From contig CAVVVS010000041.1 of NCBI GenBank assembly GCA_963751355.1, positions 62,001-126,000 of the forward strand: a DNA stretch of 64,000 bases, read 5' to 3'. Numbering within the stretch: position 1 is the stretch's first letter; each line of letters starts with the position of its first letter. Below, one piece after another: positions 55,915-64,000 of this stretch. Position numbers and translations under genes: made by a program. The stretch comes from CAVVVS01 sp963751355. Lineage in GTDB: Bacteria > Bacteroidota > Ignavibacteria > Ignavibacteriales > Ignavibacteriaceae. The notes under the pieces were generated by a model. It did no database searches. It was not told where the DNA came from and worked only from the letters and a program-made list of their open reading frames with translations.

Positions 55915-56028
55915 GTTATAACTAAGAAAATTGTAGAAGCAGGTAAGATTAACGACATTTCAGTATTCGATCATATAATCTTCGGAGATGATTCTTACAC
56001 TTCTTTAGTTGAAAGAAGAGTAATTTGA
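55915..56028 (+). pseudogene. C-terminal remnant of RadC / JAB-domain protein
   Basis: The plus strand encodes ITKKIVEAGKINDISVFDHI followed by IFGDDSYTSL and a stop at 56026-56028. This matches the end of RadC-type proteins, whose HxHPSG metal motif would lie just upstream. That upstream part is absent, so only about 35 residues survive. RadC genes are common on integrative and phage-like elements. Confidence 0.6.
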
Positions 56029-56195
56029 CGATGAAATAGGGTCAAATATACTAATAATTGACGCTAAAGATATTTTTCATTATCCGTATTAATCATTAAA
56101 TTTTAATTGTAACTAATTTCTTTAAGGAAGTTCTTTTATTAAGTATGTTTAACCGTGTACAGTGATGTGTACAGTACAGTTGGTTTAAAAATAAA

Positions 56196-56223
56196 GAAAC
56201 CGCCTAATTGTCAGACGGTTTTC
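56196..56223 (-). terminator. Rho-independent terminator of tRNA-Thr
   Basis: In the minus direction the stem AAACCGTCT pairs with AGGCGGTTT around a 7-base loop with one mismatch, followed by CTTTATTTTT. It lies about 20 bases past the 3' end of the tRNA gene. Confidence 0.7.
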
Positions 56224-56244
56224 TTTGATTTTGGCTTATTTTCG

Positions 56245-56317
56245 AGCTGGCGGTCGGACTTGAACCAACGACCGGCTGATTACAAATCAGCTGCTCTACC
56301 AACTGAGCTACGCCAGC
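56245..56317 (-). tRNA. tRNA-Thr (anticodon TGT)
   Basis: The minus strand folds as a standard cloverleaf: acceptor GCTGGCG/CGCCAGC, D-arm GCTCAGTTGGTAGAGC, anticodon arm GCTGATTTGTAATCAGC with TGT, and T-arm TTCAAGT in a GTTGG/CCGAC stem. The discriminator base is T and CCA is not encoded. The accessory region ends just beyond its 3' side, a common place for integrative elements to insert. Confidence 0.95.
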
Positions 56318-56438
56318 ATTTCATTATCAATTCAAAATTATGAAAATATTTCAGCAGTTCGAATCAATAATTTTTAGTCTTCAAAATTAACAGATTTTAT
56401 TATCCTTTGCAAGATTTTTCTTTAGTCTGATTCGTTTT

Positions 56439-57770
56439 TCATTCTGACTCGTCTTCTTTTCCTCCGAATTTTCCCTCTTTATCATGAACCTTAAACTGAA
56501 CCATTTTCTGCCTTATTTTTTTCATTAACTCAAAACTCAGTTCGTTATGAACAAAAGTTTCACCCGCATTCAAAATCTTTCCCGATTTATACGCAATAAA
56601 TCCAGCGACAGTATTATACTCATCCGATACCGGTAGTTCTATATTAAATGTTTTATTGAAATCATCCGTTGCCATTGAACCTAAAATATAAAATGTTCCA
56701 TCCGGCAGTTTGCCATATTCATTAAATTCCGGTGTGGAATTATTTCCAAGATCACCTACAATTTCTTCCAAAATATCTTCAATTGTAATAATTCCTTCAG
56801 TGCCCCCGTATTCATCCGTTACAATAGCCAATCTTTCACCCCTTCTTTGCATTTCTCTTAAAATCTCCGAAATTAATTTTGTTTCCGGGACAAAATATGC
56901 TGGGCGAATAAGAGTTTTAACTTCAACCGGAACATTTTCGATAAATGCCCGCATAAAATCTTTTGAATGCATTACACCTATTATGTTATCGGGAGAATCA
57001 TGAAAAACCGGAATTAGCGAATGATTTGTTTGTAATATTTGTTTTGCAATTTCCGAATCATCACCAATCAACTCAATGGCAGACATATCCGTTCGCGGAA
57101 CCATCACTTCATTAGCCCGCAGATCATTGAATTCAAATACGTTCTCAATAATTTCCTGCTCGGTTTCATCAATTGCTCCTGTTTTTACACCTTCCGATAT
57201 AATGATTCTAATTTCATCTTCCGAAAATCTTGTTTGGGAAAAATCGGTTTTTTCTTTAAATGGAAACAAAAATATGTTTCCGGCAGCTGTAACAAGTTTT
57301 ACAGGGTACTTAAATAACAATGAGAAAAATATCATAAAACGAACGGATGCTCTGCCTAAAGATTCCGAATATTTAAATCCAAGCGCCTTGGGAATCAGTA
57401 TCGTAAAAATTAAAGTTAATAATGACGAAATGATTAACGCGGTAATAAATGAGATTATCCCTGCATAGGAATTTAAAAATAAATTATCGATGTTAATCAA
57501 ATAAGGGAAAAACAATTTCATAGAAAGGTGCCAGCAAAGCAATCCTGTGGCTAAGATAAAAAGATTGGTGACAATTTGGACTGTACCAAAAAAATTATTC
57601 GGCTCGGCATGAATTCTTTCAAATAAATTTGCCGCTTTATCGTTTTTTTCTTTTAATTCTTCAATTTTGTTTCTTCCGAACGAAGCGATTGCAGCCTCCG
57701 CCGCGGAAAGGTAGCCTGCAAAAAGGATGAAAAGCAGTACTAATATAATTTCAATTAAAAATGAATCCAT
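56439..57770 (-). CDS. CNNM/CBS/CorC-HlyC domain membrane protein
   Basis: 443 residues. A CNNM/DUF21 membrane domain with about four hydrophobic segments (residues 1-180, with SAAEAAIASFGRNKIEELKE) is followed by two CBS domains (EVMVPRTDMSAIELIGDDSE and IGVMHSKDFMRAFIENVP) plus VTDEYGGTEGIITIEDILEE. A small CorC/HlyC C-terminal domain ends it (LGSMATDDFNKTFNIELP). Family members are linked to magnesium or cobalt transport, and in Bacteroidota to GldE of gliding motility. Which role applies here is not visible. The order and length are normal. Confidence 0.88.
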   Translation of the reverse strand: MDSFLIEIILVLLFILFAGYLSAAEAAIASFGRNKIEELKEKNDKAANLFERIHAEPNNFFGTVQIVTNLFILATGLLCWHLSMKLFFPYLINIDNLFLNSYAGIISFITALIISSLLTLIFTILIPKALGFKYSESLGRASVRFMIFFSLLFKYPVKLVTAAGNIFLFPFKEKTDFSQTRFSEDEIRIIISEGVKTGAIDETEQEIIENVFEFNDLRANEVMVPRTDMSAIELIGDDSEIAKQILQTNHSLIPVFHDSPDNIIGVMHSKDFMRAFIENVPVEVKTLIRPAYFVPETKLISEILREMQRRGERLAIVTDEYGGTEGIITIEDILEEIVGDLGNNSTPEFNEYGKLPDGTFYILGSMATDDFNKTFNIELPVSDEYNTVAGFIAYKSGKILNAGETFVHNELSFELMKKIRQKMVQFKVHDKEGKFGGKEDESE

Positions 57771-58195
57771 TATATTATTTTTACCGGTTTAGCTTAATTT
57801 GATTACTGCTAGGTAAAAATTTATTCCTCCTCTAATATTTATAAAATGAATTACTAAATTTATCACAAAATATCATTATAAATCAATAATTACCAATTCT
57901 CTTTGACTTTACTTTTTCAATTAAACACTTAATGACTGTATTATATAATTTCATCTTTTTTTTTATTCATAAAACAGATTTACCGGTTGTGTTAATGATT
58001 TATTATATTTGTTTATAAATTATTTTTATATATCATTATTTATTAAATGATTAAGTAAGTCTGGTTTACTTTTTTTACAAGCATCAAGTTTTTTTACTTC
58101 AATAGGATTTGACTGTCGCGGATTATTAAAAACAGAGGGAAAGTGTTTTCCTGAAGCTGAAAAATAATTATAACCATCAATGGAAAAATTTGAGT
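57771..58195. other. Divergent intergenic region
   Basis: About 420 very AT-rich bases between the divergent CBS-protein and DUF971 genes. It must hold both promoters; no clear consensus, hairpin or coding sequence was identified. Confidence 0.4.
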
Positions 58196-58537
58196 ATGAC
58201 ACCAAAACAAATTAAAATACACGAAAAGACTCATTTACTTATAAAATGGGATGACAATTCCGAAACTAAAATAAATTTGAAATATCTGCGGGATGAATGT
58301 CCTTGTGCAGGCTGTAAAGGCGAAACGATATTGTTAAAAACTTACCGCCCCGCAAAACCGAAATCTCAAAACCCAGATATGTACAAGATAAAAGATATAC
58401 AAAGTGTTGGAGGATATGCAATTCAAATTACATGGAAAGACGGCCACAATACCGGTATCTATACGTGGGAATATCTCATTAAACTAGGCGAGGATCAGGA
58501 CAGAGGCAGCAAGCAAGATTATGACAAATTAATTTGA
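58196..58537 (+). CDS. DUF971 family protein
   Basis: A 113-residue protein with the DUF971 fold, the same as the N-terminal domain of gamma-butyrobetaine hydroxylase. Landmarks are LLIKWDDNSETKINLKYLRD, a CPCAGCKGE cluster (three Cys, possible metal site), VGGYAIQITWKDGHNTGIYTW and the final YLIKLGE. I use ATG 58196 rather than the TTG two codons earlier. Members of this family are often associated with iron-sulphur or cofactor maintenance, but the role is unproven. It overlaps the methyltransferase gene by 4 bases. Confidence 0.78.
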   Translation: MTPKQIKIHEKTHLLIKWDDNSETKINLKYLRDECPCAGCKGETILLKTYRPAKPKSQNPDMYKIKDIQSVGGYAIQITWKDGHNTGIYTWEYLIKLGEDQDRGSKQDYDKLI

Positions 58538-59319
58538 TGATTTCAAAAAACGATATAAAATATTATTCTTCCCTGCTCAATAAAAAATATCGGGAAAGAG
58601 AAAATAAATTTTTAGTCGAAGGGACTAAAATTACCGCGGAATCGTTAAACAGCAATTATAAATGTGAAATTGTTTTCGTTACACCTGAATACCTCGATAA
58701 AAATAAAGTTTTTACCAATGGCATTATTGAAAAAAATCTTAGGATTGAGGTAATTAACAATAGGGATTTCTTAAAACTCAGTGATACAGTAAATCCGCAG
58801 GGAATTGCGGCAGTTCTAAATATTCCGGCTCTTGTTGATGTGAAAATTGAAAATTTATTTAACTCGCTTATTGTTTGCCTGGAAAATATATCCGACCCCG
58901 GAAACACTGGGACAATAATTAGAAATAGCGATTGGTTCGGTATTAATGATTTAATTTTAAGTAAAAATTGTGCTGAAATTTATAATCCTAAAACAATTCG
59001 TGCAAGTATGGGGTCAATTTTTCACGTTAACTTATATCCCGGTATTAATTTACCCGTTACTTTAAGTGAGTTAAAAAATAAAGGGTTCAAGATTCTTTGT
59101 GCTGATTTGCAAGGCCTTAATATTTTCGATTATAAACTTGATTATAAATCAATATTAATATTTTCTAATGAAGCTAACGGTCCGACCCCGCAGTTGCTAA
59201 ATATTGCAGATAATAAGATAACAATACCAAAATTTGGCAAAGCAGAATCGCTAAACGTCGCATCAGCTTCGGCTGTGATACTCGGGGAGTTTGCTAAAAA
59301 TTCTTTAAAAATTATCTAA
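58534..59319 (+). CDS. TrmH/SpoU-family RNA 2'-O-methyltransferase
   Basis: A 261-residue SAM-dependent methyltransferase acting on rRNA or tRNA ribose. The N-terminal substrate-binding domain has LLNKKYRERENKFLVEGTK. The knotted SPOUT domain has motif 1 SDPGNTGTIIRNSDWFG (catalytic Arg), motif 2 LIFSNEANGPTPQLL and motif 3 ITIPKFGKAESLNVASASAV. All three are intact. The start overlaps the DUF971 gene by 4 bases, so they are translated together. The exact RNA position is not predictable by eye. Confidence 0.92.
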   Translation: MMISKNDIKYYSSLLNKKYRERENKFLVEGTKITAESLNSNYKCEIVFVTPEYLDKNKVFTNGIIEKNLRIEVINNRDFLKLSDTVNPQGIAAVLNIPALVDVKIENLFNSLIVCLENISDPGNTGTIIRNSDWFGINDLILSKNCAEIYNPKTIRASMGSIFHVNLYPGINLPVTLSELKNKGFKILCADLQGLNIFDYKLDYKSILIFSNEANGPTPQLLNIADNKITIPKFGKAESLNVASASAVILGEFAKNSLKII

Positions 59320-59553
59320 TTTTCTTGGACATTCTTAATAAATAGATTTATTTTGAACAAGAAATATTATATTTTGGTAAATCTTACAAAAATCTTTCCC
59401 ATATCTCCGAATAGAGAGATATTAGGTGTGACTATTCTTTGAGATGAGGGCAATCTTAGGATACTGCTATGTTTAACTCTTTCTATTTTTATTTAAATTC
59501 ATAATTCATTGTTTATTCCGATAACAAAAAAAAACGATACCTAGGAGGTTAAA

Positions 59554-60087
59554 ATGGAATTATCTAAAATAGCATTTTTAGAAACCTACGCTCTGGATGA
59601 TAACGAGGGTATTATGGGGGCTATTCTTGTGGCTGATCAAGATACTAAACCGCTGGAATTCAGGGTTACCGCACCAATTAAACCCACAAATTTTCAGAAG
59701 ACATTATACGGCAACGTGCTGATGGAACATATACTCGTAGAATTGGTTTCCGTACCTCTATTAAATGCAATAGAACAGGAGATTGATCTTATCCTAGTTA
59801 AGGATCCTTTTTTCCTTGGTGCAAACTCTAAACAGGGAGTAAGAGTGGTTAGAGTTTTTAATAAAGATGACAATCCATCAAAGACTAAATCTGCAACAGA
59901 GGAATTAAATTCTCCATTGGGAGAAAATATTAAAATTTTCCTCGAGACTTCTAAAAAGTTCGAAAATGAACTTCCCGATATAAAAGATAGACTTAATTCT
60001 ATTGCAGAATCCCGGAATTTACTGGAACCATTCGAACGTCTCAAAACTGCATGCGAACAAGTGCACCAGCAAAAAACGGGTGAATAA
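59554..60087 (+). CDS. Conserved protein of unknown function, partner of SNF2-like ATPase
   Basis: 177 residues, no recognised family. It has a perfect AGGAGG ribosome site eight bases before the ATG, so it is well translated. The N-terminal half is a compact alpha/beta domain (LDDNEGIMGAILVADQD, PLEFRVTAPIKPTNFQ, LVSVPLLNAIEQEIDLILVK). The second half is helical and charged (EELNSPLGENIKIFLETSKK). No signal peptide or membrane segment. Its stop overlaps the start of the SNF2-like gene by one base (TAATG-type junction), pointing to a two-subunit unit. Confidence 0.7.
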   Translation: MELSKIAFLETYALDDNEGIMGAILVADQDTKPLEFRVTAPIKPTNFQKTLYGNVLMEHILVELVSVPLLNAIEQEIDLILVKDPFFLGANSKQGVRVVRVFNKDDNPSKTKSATEELNSPLGENIKIFLETSKKFENELPDIKDRLNSIAESRNLLEPFERLKTACEQVHQQKTGE

Positions 60088-62867
60088 TGTCCGTTTATAA
60101 GAAATTAAGAGCAATGACAGCTTCTTCCATTTCTGAAATTGAATTGGAGGATAGTTTTGTTTATTGCAAGTGGCTCAAGCATTCTGTCACCGAAGAAATA
60201 AAAATCGAGCAGATATTTAGTCATTTAACGGACATTGGGAATATTAAATTGGATTTTGATAAACCGGTCAGCAATGATTTCCGGTTCAATTTCCACAAAA
60301 TAAAACTTTATAAATCGAATCCTAAAAAGTTAGAATTAAAAACACGAACCAATCCCGTGTTCTTCGGATTGGGGAAAATACCAACGCGGGATATCGATTT
60401 TCAATTTGATAAGGACCTAAAACAGCAGTTCACGGCTTTAATAGTTTCGGATGATGGTGCTGCCGTTAGTTTAAGCATCAAAGAATTAAAAAGGAAAGGA
60501 ACTACTAAAAAACTCAGCCCGGATATCACGAATATTACTGTTGATATAGTTGATCAAGCCGGAAAGTCCGTGCAAACGAAAAAGATAAATTTTACTTCCG
60601 GCCAAACTCCATCCCGGTTAATTTCTTACAATATTGGGAAGGTTGAAATTGTCATCCCCGATTATCATATTCCCTTGCCTGTTGTAAAAGACTATCTATC
60701 CGGGATTGTTCCGAAAGTATATAATATTCGCCTGCTGGAATTAAAAAACGTTGAAGGTGAAAAACAAGATGCGGAAAAATTTCAGCAAAGAATTGATTTG
60801 CTTGACAACTCCCCTAAACTTAAAGAAATTATTCATGTTCAAATCAATCCCGCAGATAAAATATTAGAACCCATATCTAATTTCGATTTCAACATTCATT
60901 TGGATAGTCGAAAATATTTTAAAGAGCTGCTTAAGATTAAAATAGCAGGGACTAAAATAAAATCTTTCTCAATTGCACAGGCATCAGATCCGCGTCTCTT
61001 CATACAGTACGACGGTAATTCGATAAAAGCCAAAGGGCCTGGCTGGATTACCGCTAAGGAACAACTATCAAATATTAATAAGATACTTCAGCCCGTTATT
61101 GAAATAACCGATGAGGAAAAAAGGGATATAACAAACAAATTTTATCCCTATCAAATTGAGGGCGCTGATTTTTTGCTTGAACATAAAACCGCAGTATTAA
61201 ATGATGAACTCGGGATGGGTAAAAGCGCCCAGGCTATTGCTGCGATTAAAATTTTATTTAGAAAAAAAGAAATAAAGTCTGTTTTGATAATTACAAACCG
61301 TAATTTTATAGGTGATAGGGCAATCTTTAGATCCACCGGAAGTTTTTCCGGTTGGGAGGGTGAGTTTCAAAAATTTGCTCCCGGTATTACAACAATTCAA
61401 CTCGATAACAACAAAAACAAAATTAAATCGTTATTTGAAAAACAAAGTCAGGTTTACATTGTCTCATATCAATTGATCAATGAGCTTATATTTGCAGAAA
61501 TTTTAACTGAAAAAAAATTATCTATTTTCGATTGTATTGTTTATGATGATATTGAATTAATCGGCGGACACGAAACTAAATTAAATAGGTTATTAAAATT
61601 ATTTCATGCCAAATATTCCTGGTTTCTAAGTTGCCAGCCTAAGTCCGTTCTTGAAGAAAAAATCGGTTCCAAATTATTACCGGAATATTACTTAAGAAGA
61701 CGAAAAGAAGACATCTCGGAACAATTGCCGGATTTAGTGCGGCAAGATATTTGGTTTGATTTAAACGACCAGCAATCGAAAGAATATGAACAAGCTTTAT
61801 TTTATGCACAAAGCCAACTATTAGATGTTTTAGAAACGGGGAATCCTTATAGATTTCAGGCTAAAGTTTTCTTTTCACTTCATCAATTGAAACAAATTAC
61901 TAATTTTCCTGCGGCAAATATAAATAGCCATAAAGCTGATTTATTGATATTGCAACTTACGGCACTTAAGAATTCAGGACAGCAGGCGGTGATATTTTCT
62001 CAGTATGATAAGTTCGGTACACAGAAATTAATGGAATTGTTTAAGAAGGAGAAAATAAAACATGTATGTTTTTTACCGGGAATGTCCCCTGATGAATCGG
62101 AAGATGTTATAAGAAAATTTGAAAAAGATAAATCGATTACGGTACTAATTGCAGGAATGCAGGCTACTCTTTCGAAACAACATTTGACAAATGCATCTTA
62201 TATCATTCATTTAGATCAGTGGTGGGTGCCGACCACGCAATGGAATTTAGACGAAAAGATAAACGGTATTGACGGAAGTAAATCAACAATAAATGTATAT
62301 GCTTATTTCACAAAGAATACCGTAGAAGAAAAATTAAGAAATATTTTATTACAAAACGGTTTGTTGATTGAAAATTTCACGGCAACATTAGGGGCAGAAG
62401 CTTTTACTAAATTAATTACCGAAAATGAGTGGCTGGAAATATTTAATTTACCGATAGATGAAGCCCGGAAAATAGAACAGGAAGCTCCTTTAGAACTCCT
62501 AAAAAAATTAACACCCAAGAAGTTATTAGAAAAAGTTCAATTATTATTTTTTAATGTGGGTTACAAAAATATTAAAATCGAGGACAACGTTTCGGATAAT
62601 GTTTATATCCTGCGGGGCACATATACTAAAAAAAGTCACAAAATTAATACAATTGTGCAATGCATATTCAATGCTAAAAAAATCAGCTATTCGGAGATTA
62701 ATAATTTTATCAAATCTATAAATGATGAAGAAAATGTTCAGAAGATATTTATATTTACCCTTTTTCCTATTAAAGATGATCCTAACCACAAATTTTCTGC
62801 CGAGAATGTTACAATTATTAACGTAGAACAACTTGCTATATACTTGCGTTTGTTCGAGCTAATTTAA
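60087..62867 (+). CDS. SNF2-like ATPase with degenerate motif VI and Mrr-like C-terminus
   Basis: 926 residues. The first 340 form a family-specific N-terminal region, with FFGLGKIPTRDIDFQFDKD near residue 93. The SNF2-like motor follows. Walker A is NDELGMGKSAQAI (Lys379), and motif II is YDDIELIGG (DDIE at 487-490 instead of DEAH). LSCQPKS stands where TGTP(I/L)xN is usual. Motif VI reads QWWVPTTQWNLDEKINGIDG, lacking both arginines of the normal QAxxRxxRxGQ. The last 120 residues (TPKKLLEKVQLLFFNVGYKN, TIVQCIFNAKKISYSEINNF, IINVEQLAIYL) resemble an Mrr-type restriction-endonuclease fold without its QxK lysine. It may remodel nucleic-acid complexes rather than act as a normal translocase, but no function is established. 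Confidence 0.72.
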   Translation: MSVYKKLRAMTASSISEIELEDSFVYCKWLKHSVTEEIKIEQIFSHLTDIGNIKLDFDKPVSNDFRFNFHKIKLYKSNPKKLELKTRTNPVFFGLGKIPTRDIDFQFDKDLKQQFTALIVSDDGAAVSLSIKELKRKGTTKKLSPDITNITVDIVDQAGKSVQTKKINFTSGQTPSRLISYNIGKVEIVIPDYHIPLPVVKDYLSGIVPKVYNIRLLELKNVEGEKQDAEKFQQRIDLLDNSPKLKEIIHVQINPADKILEPISNFDFNIHLDSRKYFKELLKIKIAGTKIKSFSIAQASDPRLFIQYDGNSIKAKGPGWITAKEQLSNINKILQPVIEITDEEKRDITNKFYPYQIEGADFLLEHKTAVLNDELGMGKSAQAIAAIKILFRKKEIKSVLIITNRNFIGDRAIFRSTGSFSGWEGEFQKFAPGITTIQLDNNKNKIKSLFEKQSQVYIVSYQLINELIFAEILTEKKLSIFDCIVYDDIELIGGHETKLNRLLKLFHAKYSWFLSCQPKSVLEEKIGSKLLPEYYLRRRKEDISEQLPDLVRQDIWFDLNDQQSKEYEQALFYAQSQLLDVLETGNPYRFQAKVFFSLHQLKQITNFPAANINSHKADLLILQLTALKNSGQQAVIFSQYDKFGTQKLMELFKKEKIKHVCFLPGMSPDESEDVIRKFEKDKSITVLIAGMQATLSKQHLTNASYIIHLDQWWVPTTQWNLDEKINGIDGSKSTINVYAYFTKNTVEEKLRNILLQNGLLIENFTATLGAEAFTKLITENEWLEIFNLPIDEARKIEQEAPLELLKKLTPKKLLEKVQLLFFNVGYKNIKIEDNVSDNVYILRGTYTKKSHKINTIVQCIFNAKKISYSEINNFIKSINDEENVQKIFIFTLFPIKDDPNHKFSAENVTIINVEQLAIYLRLFELI

Positions 62868-62957
62868 TAATCTGTACAAGTTCGATATTTACTAAATCAA
62901 GAATTGTAATCTATTAATCTCACTTAATGTTGAAGAACCGTAAATCAGGGTTTACCA

Positions 62958-64000
62958 TCATTTAATAAGAATCATTTTTAAAACCTTACAATAACTGCCT
63001 GTCTCAAGCTTATAAAAATATATACCGCTTGAAAGATTACTATCTTCAAACGGTACTGCATAATTACCTGTACGTTTAAATTCGTTTACCAATGTGGCTA
63101 CTTCTATACCAAGGATGTTAAATACTTTCAATTTAACCAAAGTCTCAACCGGAACGCTGTATTTAATTATTGTTCGAGAATTAAATGGATTGGGATAATT
63201 TTGCTCAAGAAGGTAACTCTTAGGCACAACTTTTTTATCCTCAACATTAGTACCGGCGGGCGTTTTAAATCCCCAGATACTAGACCAGTCGCTTTCTCCG
63301 TATTGATTGGATGCTTTTACTCGCCAAAAATAAACTTTATTCACATTTAAATTTAAAAGGGTAATTGTGGTATCAACAAGAGTAGTGTCCAGTAATATAT
63401 AATTCGGCGGCATTTTCACATTAAAACTAAGCTGAAAATTATATTTTTCCGCTACTTTATTCTTTAACCACTTCAATGCCGGATTAATCGACGATACCGT
63501 GGATGCATGAGCTGGCTCAGATAAAACAGGAGGTTTAGGAAATGCGGTAGTAAAATTAAATGTTTCGGAATAATTACTTTTGCCGCCGTTTCCTGATGCT
63601 GCCACTCTCCAGAAATATGTTTGTTCTCCTTCAAGACCGCTTAATTCAAATGTCGTGTCTTTCATATCCGCGATATCAATAATCATATCCGAATCAAATA
63701 TGGAATCTTTTGATACCTGCAGAGAAAAACCCCCTGTATATTCATCACCGCTCCAACTTAGTTGGACAATGTTTTCCTGGCTGGCATCACCTTTTGCCGG
63801 AGAAAGAAGTTTCGGGACTTGAGGTGTTTGAGTAATGTGCAGGGTATTGCTTATAAGACTCTCATTATTATTTTTATCCAGGGATGTTACTACATAATAA
63901 TTGCCGGAAGAATAATTATATCGTGAATTTTGAGTGGTTAATTTAGTTCCCCCGATTAAACCAAATAAATTATTTCCGTTTTCGATGTCTGATTGAGTTG
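62958..64000 (-). CDS. T9SS-exported fibronectin-III protein, N-terminus beyond window
   Basis: A minus-strand frame open from the right edge to the stop at 62958 (about 347 codons). I checked it by hand through the edge, so the ATG at 63686 is internal. It contains YYVVTSLDKNNNESLISNTL, then two FnIII-type modules (VQLSWSGDEYTGGFSLQVSK with QTYFWRVAASGNGGKS; ALKWLKNKVAEKYNFQLSF with VYFWRVKASNQYGESDWS). The sorting tail is SYLLEQNYPNPFNSRTI, ending KMILIK. The YYVV-(T)-x-LD-x-NNNES module is common at the end of extracellular glycoside hydrolases of the GHL10 type in this lineage, so a catalytic domain probably lies to the right. Confidence 0.8.
   Translation of the reverse strand, partial: TQSDIENGNNLFGLIGGTKLTTQNSRYNYSSGNYYVVTSLDKNNNESLISNTLHITQTPQVPKLLSPAKGDASQENIVQLSWSGDEYTGGFSLQVSKDSIFDSDMIIDIADMKDTTFELSGLEGEQTYFWRVAASGNGGKSNYSETFNFTTAFPKPPVLSEPAHASTVSSINPALKWLKNKVAEKYNFQLSFNVKMPPNYILLDTTLVDTTITLLNLNVNKVYFWRVKASNQYGESDWSSIWGFKTPAGTNVEDKKVVPKSYLLEQNYPNPFNSRTIIKYSVPVETLVKLKVFNILGIEVATLVNEFKRTGNYAVPFEDSNLSSGIYFYKLETGSYCKVLKMILIK

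Noticed and set aside
49296..56245. Attachment-site duplication of the tRNA-Thr 3' end
   Set aside because: I looked for a second copy of the tRNA end within the window and found none.
56155..56343. 62-codon plus-strand frame across the tRNA
   Set aside because: It is the usual false protein read antisense through a tRNA gene.

Overview
The window looks like part of the chromosome of a low-GC member of the Bacteroidota/Ignavibacteriota. The main reason is the C-terminal sorting tail with the core YPNPFNP, followed by a short beta-strand domain ending in KKM-(I/L)-(L/M)-L-K. It recurs on at least six secreted proteins and is typical of type IX secretion substrates in Ignavibacteria-like lineages. 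No SusC/SusD pair is present, so this is not a classical Bacteroides-type polysaccharide utilisation locus.

Positions 1-37.1 kb hold a large plant cell-wall (pectin / rhamnogalacturonan) degradation cluster, all on the minus strand. It encodes L-rhamnose isomerase (cut by the window edge), GH78 rhamnosidase, an MFS sugar porter, an SGNH esterase, GH127 arabinofuranosidase, GH29 fucosidase-like, a DUF5060/DUF4038 hydrolase, a broken TIM-barrel hydrolase of no recognised family, GH140-like apiosidase, GH3, GH28 polygalacturonase, a broken GH42, CE8 pectin methylesterase, a multidomain PL1 pectate lyase, a tandem-duplicated T9SS protein, GH105 unsaturated rhamnogalacturonidase and four DUF1593 (nucleoside-hydrolase-like) proteins. 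Several of these genes carry frameshifts or a lost start codon, concentrated at 10.4-22.9 kb.

Positions 37.1-48.8 kb hold one sugar-catabolic unit, also minus strand: split transketolase (N and C halves), a GlpK-like FGGY kinase, an RbsB-DUF2291-RbsA-RbsC importer and an L-fucose-isomerase-fold enzyme whose stop overlaps the start of a secreted DUF1593 gene. Upstream lie a DeoR-type regulator and a RibB-like enzyme. I read this as an isomerase-kinase-transketolase route for a pentose or branched sugar released by the hydrolases; D-apiose is one candidate. A TTTCGT-type motif recurs before rhaA, before the transketolase operon and before ribB/deoR.

Positions 49.3-56.0 kb form an eroded accessory region: a DUF932 gene, the tail of a DUF72 gene, an ORF-less group II intron, three secreted-protein genes (one 5'-truncated) and a RadC tail. 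It abuts the 3' side of a tRNA-Thr gene at 56.2 kb.

Positions 56.4-64 kb hold ordinary chromosomal genes (CNNM/CBS transporter-like protein, DUF971 protein, TrmH-family methyltransferase). They also hold an unusual two-gene unit (unknown 177-aa protein plus an SNF2-like ATPase with a degenerate helicase motif VI and a C-terminal Mrr-like domain), and the end of another T9SS-exported fibronectin III protein.
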